This document shows positions 34,378-46,400 of a DNA stretch of 64,000 nucleotides, piece after piece. Positions within the stretch are counted from its first letter, which is position 1; every line of letters starts with the position of its first letter. The translations under genes and the position numbers were made by a program. The notes under the pieces are model-generated. The model did no database searches, was not told the DNA's origin, and was given only the letters and a program-made list of their open reading frames with translations. Origin of the DNA: Psococerastis gibbosa (Eukaryota; Arthropoda; Insecta; Psocodea; Psocidae); assembly GCA_963971405.1 (NCBI GenBank), contig OZ020489.1, positions 32,087,047-32,151,046 on the forward strand. Reading direction: 5' to 3'.

Positions 34378-34416
34378 CTACTTCTGCCGGCGCCGCAAGG
34401 TCCGCCTCCTCACCGG
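34378..34416 (-). CDS. Kinesin-6 coding exon 7: basic C-terminus
   Basis: A run of nine T and CAG form a strong acceptor. In the required phase 0 the exon reads PVRRRTLRRRQK and then TAG. The dense Arg content fits a microtubule- or nuclear-import-binding tail. The exon is only 39 nt, so it rests on acceptor quality and phase alone. Confidence 0.6.
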   Translation of the reverse strand, partial: PVRRRTLRRRQK

Positions 34417-37400
34417 CTGAAAAAAAAACTTGCCAATAATAAAAATCGCAAACAGTGAATTAAAAACAAAAATAATAATAATGCCCCGAACGAATTTTTA
34501 TCGACCTATTACTTATAGTAGTGGCCCATAGGTCCCTTATCCAATGCCAACGACCCCATGGATTTCGGACATTATTTGTATAATAATAATAGTTTAATTC
34601 CCAAAATAAAATTAGTTACATAAGTAGGTATATACATAGAAAGTTGTTTTCTTTGGGTCCCTTGCCATTGTGCAGCAGTATTGTCTCCGTATGCATTTCT
34701 TGCCATTAACAAACTGGTGTACGTCCTCGACGTCAACCTACACTGGTTACTGGATGGTTTGGTTGTGGAAAAAAAAAATCGGGACCATTTTTCTGCTTTG
34801 GGCTACCTCAATTCTTTTTCTATCGTGTGGTCACAAGCACACGCATTTTTAAGATGACACCTCCCAAAATTTTATTAGCACAAGTTAGGTGAATCTACCT
34901 TATCAGCCTTCGACAAAATTCATCACGTAGTTACTTAGGCTACTTTGAATACCTTGGCGGATCTTTACAAATAAATTAAATTATGTCTTTTTATTCGATT
35001 ACTAAGCCAACCTAGCGGAGTTGGGGCTATAAATCTCTCTCTCTTACACTTAGCTAGTGAGGCCCGGGACCGCCTGCTTTGCATGCCCTACGAAGTATGG
35101 CCAGGAAATGTACCTACAACCATACCGGTGAAAGTCATATTCCGTATCACTACTCTACATGTCCTGACAACAATGCTCGATAACGTGTTGAGAAAAATAT
35201 AAAGCAAGAGTACTTACAGACTCAAACGGTGAGTCTGAATCGCTGTTGATGAAAGTGTCATTGGCCGAAAATAACTTCTTTTTAACTCTGACCTCGGGAG
35301 ACTCATTCTCCTTATTTTTCTTTTTGCCTCGAGCAGTACGAGACAAGGCAGGGTGATCGAACGGGTCCCTGGTCTTCTTTGCCGTTCTCGTTTTCTTGGT
35401 CGACTTCTCAATCTCATCGGTATTCTGCTTCTGCTGGACAGAAGTGAACGGCAGAGCGCCTGCACTTATCAAAACATCTTCGCTATTTGCAATATTTTCG
35501 AACTTAGTTACACCTTGGTCACTGCCTCCAAATTGTTCGTCTTTATTTGTGTTACGTCTATTGGCATGTGTTGATTTAGGGGCAACACTTGGTTGCTCTT
35601 GCCCAGGTTTAGGAATTAAGTCACTGGCAGGCATGCTTAGATCATCATTATCACTTTGATTTACACATGGGTTGTTTCTGGTATGTCTTAGTTTTGACAT
35701 TGATCTAAGACCAATACTGTGAGATTTTTCAGGAGATGTATTTTTATTCGTCTTTTTCTTGGCTCGTTTTTTGTCTATAGGTTTGAAGAGCTCCTTTTCA
35801 TCTGGCGTATTAGTCACGTCACCTTGAATAACGATTTTTTTTAGATCTTTCTTGTCAGTAAGAATTGGAGAAATTCCTCCCTTATCTTCTATGCATTGCA
35901 GCGGTCCACTCCCAGTGGTATCTACTTCCTCACCATTGGAAAACAAACTAAGCTCACTGTTCATAAAGCTCTTCAATTTCCTATCATCTGTTTGGCAACG
36001 AATATCAATATTACCGTCAGAGCTTCTACTTCTTGCGGTCCGTTGTTCGCTAAATGAGTCACACAAGTTTTCCTGACTTTTTGAACCTTTCCACCTTGGT
36101 GGCACATTTAATTGTAAACTGCTAGGCGTAAATGGGACAGGCTCCACTGACTTGAATGAGATAAGATCGCTCGGGTCTGACATCACGGAAGTATTGGTGT
36201 CCGTGGAAGATAACATGATGGAACTACAGGCTTCCGTCGAAGACGTAGGTGCGATTCTAATCGGTGGCGTTGCATACATAGCGCTTTCTGACCAATAAAT
36301 CGCAGCCACTCCAACCATGGGTGACGTGTTACAACTAGTTTCGGCTACGATTCGCTGCGAGCCTATTGTGATGGGGCTCGTATTGGCCCCAGCTTCTATA
36401 GCTGTAGGAGACGTGTCAGTCACGCTCATTTTGATGGGAGTCATATGAGTGGCAACTTCTGTAGGTGACGTACCAACACCAGTCTCAGTCACACTTATCG
36501 TTCTGGGTGTCATGTGTGTAGCAGCCTCCAAAACTGTAGGCGACGTACCAACACCAGTTTCAGCCACACTTATCTTCCTAGGTGTCATGTGTGTAGCAGC
36601 CTCCAAAACTGTAGGCGACGTACAAACACCAGTTTCAGCCACATTTATCTTCCTAGGCGTCATATCTGTAGCAGCCTCCAAAACTGTAGGCGACGTATTA
36701 ATGCCAGCCTCAGCCACAGGTACTTTAATAGGTGTCATATAAGTTCCAGCATGTACAACTGCGGCTGAAGTATTAGTGCCAGCATCAGCTACGATGTGCG
36801 GCGAGTTTATTTTCAATGGTGTCGTGTTAGTACAACATTCAGCCGACGAACTTTTGAAAGGCGTTTTATTACCATAAGCTTGTACAACTGAGGGTAGCAT
36901 ACTGGCACGGCCAGCCAAGAACCGTTGCACTCTAATTGGTGTATTAGTACCAACATCGGACACTATCCGCGGTGAGTTTATTTTGAATGGAGTTGCAACA
37001 GTCCCAACTACGACGCGCGAAAAGTTGACTGCGGTTGGGGTAGTATAAGGGGACGCGTTCGGCCCAACTGTGGGACTGCCAGTTTGCGACGCAGCTGGAT
37101 AAAACATATCAGCACTATGTTTGGCCATACTTGACGAAGAGTAGTTATCGAATTGGGATGCTGCATCAGTCGTTTCTACGTCACCAATGTCCCAAGATGT
37201 GTTAGTTTCCACTAAAAATAAAATAACACAATCGAATTTACAGCCCGTAGGAAAGTGGCAGCCCAAAATTTAATACTTTTTATTTTTTATTTAATTAACT
37301 AAGCATGTTATTAAAGATTTCGCTCATCAAAGTTGTAGAAGACTACTTCATGCATCATATTATAAGGTAATTTTAGTTTTCGAAATAGCAGTTTTTAATA

Positions 37401-40400
37401 AAATCGATTATACGTGAAAAGTTATTGTTAATAAAATATTTGGATGTTTATGACAAAACTACAATTTCGAAAATTAAAAATATCTTAAATATGATGCATG
37501 AAATAGTCTTCTACAACTTTGATGAGCCAAATCTTCAAAAACCTGCTTAGTTAATGAAATAAAAAATAAAAAGTATTAAATTTCGGGCTGCCAATTTCCT
37601 ACGGGCTGTAGGTTTATAAACAGAGTTACGAGCTCAGAAAATTCTATGACAGGAAGAGGAAATCGAAAGGAAGAAAATTTTTGAGTCGAACATAAGCCTT
37701 GGACTAAGAAAACGAATGGTGAAGTCCCTGGTTTGGAGCGTTGCCCTGTACGGATGTGAAACGTGGTGCATAAGTGAGAAACAACTAAAGAAACTCGAAT
37801 CATTTGAGATGTGGTGCTATCGTGGCATGCTACGAATACCTTGGCAAGCCCATGTTACAAATGAGGAGGTTCTAACCAGAGTAAGCGGAACAAAAACTCT
37901 CGTTGCATCGATAAGAAAAAGAAGAGCTAACTGGATTGGACATTTGCTTCGACACGAGAACTTCGTAAGCTGCATCATAGAGGGAACAATAGAAGGCGTC
38001 AACCGACCTGGGTGCCCAAGAAAAGAGTATCTGCAGCAAGTTATGGAGAATGTTGGGGCCAAGACATACATGGAGCTGAAGAGGGCGTGCCAGGGTCGAG
38101 GGGGAGTGGGGGCATCGAAGTCACATGTTGCTGCCAACCAGCCATCCGGCTATAACTTGAAGAAGAAGACCAAGGAAGAGATACAGAATCCAAATAAATT
38201 GAAGTCGATCTCATAAGGGTGGGACTGGATCTGGAGGAAATGCTGGGTGATCAAGTGGAGGGACTGAAAAAAGTGAAGCCGGCCCACGTATCAAATACAA
38301 TTAATTAACATTTAATTAATTAAATATCTTTTAGTAATAGTTGACAAAGTTATTTTATTTTTACTATGACACAGCATTACAAATGTGGAAATTATTACTG
38401 AAACAACTTTAGTTGATTGCCGATTATGATGGTAGGAATTTTCTAGTGCGATTAATCTTTAAAAAAAAAAAAAAAAAAAAAATCGTCTGAGCGATCAAGA
38501 AGTCAAATAGACCATCGTTTTGAGGCACATATAAAATTATCAAAAAAGCAATAAATAATAATATATTTTCTATGAAATTAGGACAATGTACAAACCTTCC
38601 TTTTTAGTAAGAGCAGCTTCGGGTTCAGTATTAATTATACTTCTAAGATCTTCAATCAACACCTTTTGCTCTTCAATGCTTTGTTTCATCGTAACATTTT
38701 CTTCAATTAATTTATAGTTTTCGGTATTCAACGTTGCATACTCTTCGGCACCTTCATTTAAAAGTCGTTCCAGCCTCTAAAATATCAAGCAAAGATTTGA
38801 TTACACATAATCAAAAGTTTACCATGCATATACTATTTGAATCAAGAAATAAAAAATTACTTCTTGTTCTATTAGCAAGTCAACCTAGCAACTCATATCT
38901 GTACTTGGTTAAGTCATGCTCTCGCCTGTTTCATTGCGTCAATGGTAAGCTGGTCTCAGCTTGTCCATTATCGTTTGTAGCCGGTGTAGGTTGACATCGA
39001 GGACCACAGTTTGCCAATGGTCCAAAATTCCAAATAGTCTCCGAAATCCATAGGGTCGTAGGCAATGGACAAGGGACCAATAAGTAGGTCTAGGAAGCCT
39101 TTCAAGACATTATTAAAAGAAGCCAACCTAGCGGAGTTAGGGCTATAAAGCCCTCACTCAACTAATAAGGTCTGGGATCGCCTGCTTCATATGCCCTCCG
39201 AATTTTTTCTATTTCTATATAATAGGAAAGTTGTCCATTGCATTTCTAATAATGGACGTCAAAAGATGCTGACTTATTCATACCTGACATTTCCTCTGGA
39301 GCTCCTCGATTTGGCCGGGCTCTTCATTATGGCTACTGCTCTGCTTCTGCATCTCCTGTTTATACTTGTCCACCACATGCTTATACTTTTCCTTAAGTTT
39401 TTTATATTTCTCCTCCAATTTGTTGTAATCATCGTCCAAGGAATCGAATTCACTCTCCGACTCTTTCAGGGCTTCTTTCAAACGCTTGATTTCCGCTTCT
39501 TTAGCACTGCAGCAAAAGAAAAATTTGATGTTTTTAGATACACAAAATATTATTGAAGTCATAAGTCATGTATTGGCCATTTTAAAAATACAATGGTATT
39601 CTCGGCGTCGCAACTCTATTACGTCAAACAGAAACACAGAAACATAATAATAGAATAATAATAAATAATAATAATAATAATAATACGGTACATAAGATAT
39701 AAACTCAACTGTTGTAGTTGTGGTCAAAAAATTCAGGCACGGAGTAAGGGCGGTTCACACCAAGAAGCCTAATCACGCCCTTCCTAAATTGGGATGGTGT
39801 TAAAGTTGGAAGCCTTAGGAGGCTGGGTAGGTGGTTATACAACCTCGCACCTAAGTGGTGGGGTGAATTTCCCATGGCGGCTGTACGGTATTGCTCCTGG
39901 TGCAAGTCACCCCCACTCCGTGTCTGATGATGGCGAGTTTCTGCATTAAAAGCATATTTGTACAAGTGCCTACGAGTATACGTCAGGGTCTCGAGTATAA
40001 ACACTGATGCTAGAGGGAGGACATCGAGTTTCTCGAATAAGAATCGACAAGACACTCGTTGATCCCATGTCCCAATCAGAGCTCTAATGGCACGCTTTTG
40101 GACTTTGAAAACCCGATCGGACTCAGTGGCGCTTCCCCATGTTGCTATCCCATAGCGCATTCTGGAGTCAAAAACAGCAAAATAAACAATTTGTAGTACG
40201 TCTTGGCTAACAAGAGGCTGCAGAGTGCGCAGGAGGAAGACACAGGAAGATAATTTAGCGCATAACTTGTGAATGTGTGGTCGCCAGGTCAACATATGAT
40301 CAATATTAAGGCCCAGAAAAGACACGGTAAGAGCAGCTGGAAGATCTATCCCATCAGAAAAGAGGTTAATTGCTTCCTTGTTGAGGTTGGCTAACTGAAA

Positions 40401-43400
40401 TGTCATAAATTCTGTCTTTTGTGCGTTAAAAACAAGATCATGAGCTTTTAGCCAACCTGAAACTGCATTTAAGGTGGAAAAACCACGCGTTTGGGCCATA
40501 GGGTTGTCCGGCGCTGGAATCAATATGGATGCATCGTCTGCGTATAGGCTGAGAAATAGGTCCCAAGGGGAAGGCATGGTGGCACGTTCGAAATTATTGA
40601 TGTACGCGAGGAATAGGGTTGGCCCAAGGATACTACCCTGAGGGACGCCTGTAGGTACAGGACACCAGGTGTCGCCGTCCAGCACCTTCTGGTGTTTTTA
40701 TGGACACACTGTAGGCCTAGTAGCCGATTGAAACATGCCATCGGACGTCATATACTTCGTTTGTTACACGCATTAATGTTAGCCTCTATGTCAGTCAACC
40801 AGCAAATGAGGCAATAGATAAGCTTCGATATAATTACAAAGGCTTTCACGGCCAGAGTTACGTGACAACCACGGCCTATCATCCCGGATTCTACTGCTTC
40901 GTCACAGATGAGCTTCGGCATGCTTACGGCATTGACTCTATATAGTATATTTCCAGATTAAAATAATACAATCATTGTTATGTACCAAGTACACGGTCTG
41001 GCTTTAATATAATTCATAAATATGCATGCACTTGTACACTCTTCTCTACTTCAAGTTACAGCCGGCTGGCTGGTTGGCAGCAACATGTAGCATCGATGCC
41101 ACCACTCCCCTCGATCCTGGCACGCCCTCTTCAGCTCCACGTACAAACTGACCCCTATATCTTCCATCTCTTGCTGCAGATTATCTGCAGCAGATATTCC
41201 TTTCTTGGGCGCCTAGGTCGGTTGACGCCTTCTATAGTTCCTTCGATGATGCAACTGACGAAGTTTTCGTGTCGTAGCAAATGTCCGCGATCCAGCGAGC
41301 TCTTCTTGTATATATGGATGCACCAGAGTTTTGCTTGCGCTTATTCTATGTTATTAATTGTTATTATTATTTTTAAATTGTTTATAAGGTTATTATAATA
41401 AATGAATATTTTAATTTTAAGGGTTTCTTTGAAATAAGTTTTTTATTTTATATTATCCATTAAATTTTTCAACACGCTATACTGTCGTCATGTCCCATGT
41501 AAACAATAAACAATTAATTATCATATAAACAAAGCCTACAGCTGAAAGTGTAAAAATGTGCATAATTAATAATTTGATGACCAACCAAAGTTTACCAAAT
41601 CTGAGTTACCCCAGATTACATAAATGTAACGTATTCGTTACAACCTTCTCATGGGTAACAACTTGTATACAGTCAAATTATATTGAATAAGAATGGAACA
41701 ATACTAAAAATTAAATAAAAGGCATAATACAGACTTAACAAGTCGTAGAAATTACGATTTCCACAATTTCTATTCGAAAAGAAAAAAAATGTTCATACGA
41801 AATCAGAAATTTCTAGGGTAGTGGTATTAGAGGCAGTTGCTATATTCTAGTGGTATTGCCATTGACTAAAGAAAAATATTAAAAATATAGAATGACACAA
41901 TGGTCTTAAATATATAAATAAATCTTGACTTGTTGTTATTCTATTACTAAGCCAACCTAGCGGAGTTAGGGCTATAAAGCCCTCTCTTACACTCAACTAG
42001 GAGGACCCGGGACCACCTGTTTTAAATGCCCTCAGAAGCATGGCCAGAAAATGTAGCCAGTGTGGGACTCGAACTAACAACCTTTCGGGTGAAAGTCGGA
42101 GTCTGTACCACTACTCTACAGGTCCTGACCTTAGCGATTAGATTAAAATAAAAAGGAAGTTAATGCTAGAATGGCATTCCGCCACAGGGAAGAAAAAATA
42201 AATGCAGTCCTCAGAATTTACCACAACAATTTAACCAAATTAACCCCAGCTTTTAGAACTACCTTGTTTCAGCATTCACACGCTTTTCTCTCAGAAAAAG
42301 CTTACAATTTGCTCCCTCTATCAGTTAAATCAGCATTAAATCTAACTATTTACAAAGCTAAAATTAAAAAACAACTCAGACAATACTCTGAAATATACAA
42401 CAACCGTCTTGCATAGTCCTAACAGCCACCCAGAATGTCAGCATGTTTTTTATTGCATTGCATGTTTAGTTATTGCAACTAAAATTTAATAATTATTATA
42501 TTCGCTTATCTTCGTTTTCAGTTTTTTAGTTTTTAGTTTTAGTTATTAGCTATATTAAAAGGGGGCCCAGCACAGGCTCGTCCTAAAGGGTCCCCTCCTA
42601 CTGATATTATACTTAAAAAATAATTGTAAATCTATATTTTGAAGGAAATAAAAATTTACTTACTTACTAAATGCTGTTGATTAAATAAAAATAGACTTAC
42701 CCCACCTCAGTGGTTTGCGAAGCAACCATGTCTGTGTACATTTGGCCACTTCTCTCCCTAAGAGTCTTCGCCGCCATTCTCTCTTTATTGTACCGATCGA
42801 TGGCTGCGAGCTTCTCCTCCACGGCTTCGTACATTAACTCTTCTGTTTCAAATAGCTTGAGCTGCAAACCCTCCATCTCCCTTCGGAGGCCCCCTATTGT
42901 GCTCTCGGCACTAGCAAGCTGCCTCTGCAAGCGCGTCGCATCAAACGTATTGTCTCTGACAGACGACAAATCTGACTGGCTCGTCCCCCATGCAAAGTTG
43001 GGCAGTTGAAAACTACCGCTGATTGCCACTTGCGAGAACCTCGATTTTTTCTTATTAACAACGGGTACAACTTCTTGTGCAAGCGCCGAAAATTTCAAAA
43101 CGTTAATTGTCTCCCCATAGAGCTTAGGATCAGGTGAAATGTTGACAATAAATGTTAAGTTTCCGGAACCGCACAAAATGTTTTTGAATAATTTTGTCAG
43201 TTTTGAGTCACGAAATGGTACGGGCAGCTGGTTTTTTGAGGTCTGGTTGTTCTTCATTGTGCGAATACACTTGCCGAGGGTTGTCAAACTTTTGTTGATG
43301 TTATTGGACTCGTTAAGACGAACTCCAGAGTTTTGTGTAGTCTTCGAGCGCTCAGACCCGGCTAAATCGACGAATGAGAATTGATTGATGCTCATATCGG

Positions 43401-46400
43401 TAGCATTTTCAGCGAGTTGCAGCACGGTGACTGTCACAATACAATGCGAGCGGCTGGATCTGTCATTCAAAGCAGTTGCCCCTCTATGTAGATTAGAGCG
43501 CCCAACCTGACAAATCTGAAACGCTTCTTGTCCATCAATGACGTTAACCTGTTGGGCATTCCGTACATAAAAGTTACCATCAGTATCTTCACTAACCGTA
43601 AGGTCTTTTTTTTTTAAATCTGATTGCGGCGATAGCAAATCAATAACTTTTTCATTGTAAATCTCGACCATTGAGATCCAAAGAGATACCTTACACTTCG
43701 TCGCACAGTCTGACAGTTGGGTCATGTTCGTTGGCAAAAAGTTTTCCATGTCTAAATAAGATGGGACCCCAAACGACAGAGTATTGGATGGTTTAGGTAA
43801 GTTACATGGGTCCGGGGAGGCAAGTGCAAGCAGTTTTTGTTTCGTTTCATTTTCATTAACAATGTCAGCGGGCGAAAGGACTTGGAGAAGCGTGCTCGTT
43901 CGAGGCTGATAGCTGCTGGGTTCGATCAGTGTTTCTAGGACGGAGAAGATGGCGGCGATTGCTCGTGGAATGATACCAGGCTGTCCAACAGCGCCGTGCA
44001 TCGTGAAGGACTTGCCTGCACTGGTCGTGCCGTAGGTCATAACGGTGCAGTCATTTCCCTTTAAAAATGACCGAAGGAGCGGGATGACGCAACTTTTGAA
44101 ACAGTCCTCCTGTGTAGTAGATGGCACCAGGATTGTTGAAAATTTGAATCTGAAAAAGTAAAGTTAAAAATTATGAGGTTAATCCGTTATCCTACAACCA
44201 TTGGAAGATACAGCTACAGGAAATATTATCAACAATGCAGTTGAATAATTAATGAGCGTCAAAATCTTTGCAAAATTAGAATCCCTCGCTCCCACACTAC
44301 CCGCGGGTCACCTATCATAGCCAAATTACTGCAAATTCCAGTCTAGTAGCACAAAAAAAACTGTGGCATAAGATGTAAATAAATTCTTCTTTTGTGTAAA
44401 TAAATAATAGTTTAAAAAATTGGTTGTCTGTAAGTCGGTTGTAAAGTCGGTTTACGGACGATAGTTTTACATGAAAACGCTCAAATTAACTTAAACTTAA
44501 TTAACTTAAATAATATATGGCTGGAAAGAGAAAGAAATAAGTACCGTAGTTTGCATTTTTTAAATAGAATAACGCAGCCGAAAGAGGCCAATTTTTGTTT
44601 ATAATCGTGCGCACCCCCTGACGTTTCATACCCCCAAAGCCAAACCCCTTGCTTGATCACCACAAAAATATCATGGCCTAAAAGAAGAAGACATGGCTAT
44701 AATTTAAATTAAGATAGGCCTTCCACATCAGCCCAAAAAATTGCTTTAAACCCGCCCATGCAATTCAATGGGATTGCTGGAAATGCGTTATTTTGTGTTC
44801 GACTCGTGTTTAAGGGGTGAATTTGAAAACATGTATTTATACTCGTTTGAAACCTTAATTCATACAGCTTCCAATAAGACATTAAAAATTAATTTCGGTT
44901 AAAATTGCAGACTGTGGAATTTTTTTATGCATGTAAATTCAGAAGTACCCTTTGAACGAACCTGTTTTCCGCCGAAACACGGATGGCTTATACACTCACC
45001 TGACCCTGAACGAAGAGACGGATAGTAAAACTGAATATATGTCTGGAAAGAATAAGAAAGGTGGAAAAGAACTAAAGTAGTTTGAATTTTTCAAATTGAT
45101 ATTAACACCCCCAAAACGCGGCCGAAAAGGGCCTATTTTCGATTAAAATCGGCGAATTCGGGCCAGATTTGGGCGCTCCTCCTCACGTTTCACGCCCCCA
45201 AAGTCGAACCCCTTGCCCTATCACAACAAATGTAGCATGGCCAGAAAGGGGAAGAATAGACGAAGACATGGGTATAATTTAAATTGAGATAGACCTTCTA
45301 TATCTGCCCAGAAAGTTGCTTTAAACCAGCGTTACTGACCCGCGTTAGTGACCCGCGTTTGCGACCCGCGCTTGCGACCCGCATTACCTTTTTTCGTAGG
45401 TGCACCCAGTATTCCAGCCGGCGCTCATCGATTTATTAGACGTTGTCACGTCAAAAACTAAAAACAGGCTTTTATAGAAAATTCATCTAAAAAATTGAAA
45501 ATAAAATTTAATAAATATATAATAAAATAATAATAAAATAAATAAGCTTAGTGTAAAAATAAGAAATAAATGTACAATATATTATTATAAAAAAACGTAC
45601 GATCCGATTTCATTGAAACAAATCAAATCAAATATATCTTTATTCCAATTTTTTTCAACAAGACAAGTTGAAGACAACTTTAAATACGCTAAATTAAATG
45701 AAGTTATATTACATTATATTCTTTACAAGGAATGATAACCAGCCCAACTGCGTTTCCACGTGCTAGGGCCGGCAAAGTATTTCAGTTTAACTCAGATTTG
45801 TTACGATATTAGGCTATCAAAGTGATGATTCCTACTCATATATTTCAATAAAATAAACTATTGACACTATGCACCCCACGCTGTTTTACAATAATATAGC
45901 CTACATTTATTTTTTATTCACACTAAGCTTATTCTTAATCCAAATTTCTCAAATTTTATTTTCAATTTTTGACGTGACAACGTCTAATAAATCGATGAGT
46001 GCTGGCTGGAATACTAGGTGCATCTACGAAAAAGTGTGACGCGGGTCTGTAACGCGGGTTTAAAGCAGATGTAGAAGGTCTATCTCAATTAAAATTATAC
46101 CCAAGTCTTCGTCTATTCTTCCTCTGTCATGCCATGCTATATTTGTCGGGATAGGGCAAAGGGTTCGACTCGGGGGGGTAGAAACGTGAGGAGGCGCGCC
46201 CAAATCTGGCCCGAATTTGCCGATTTTAATCGAAAATAGGCCCTTGTCGGCCGCATTTTTGAGGGTGTTAATATCAATTTAAAAAATTCAAACTACTTTA
46301 GTTTTTTTCCATCTTTCTTATTCTTTACATGCATATATTCAGTTTTATTATCCGTCTCTTCGTTCAAGGTCAGGTGTGAGTGTATAGGCCATCCGTGTTT

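Noticed and set aside
36449-36768. + strand ORFs with a repeated 25-residue pattern
   Set aside because: They are antisense shadows of the kinesin tail repeat.
35155-37266. kinesin tail exon read as a single 703-residue gene
   Set aside because: The frame at the upstream end is intron, an AG lies before 37211 and a consensus donor follows 35218. It is exon 6 of the kinesin gene.
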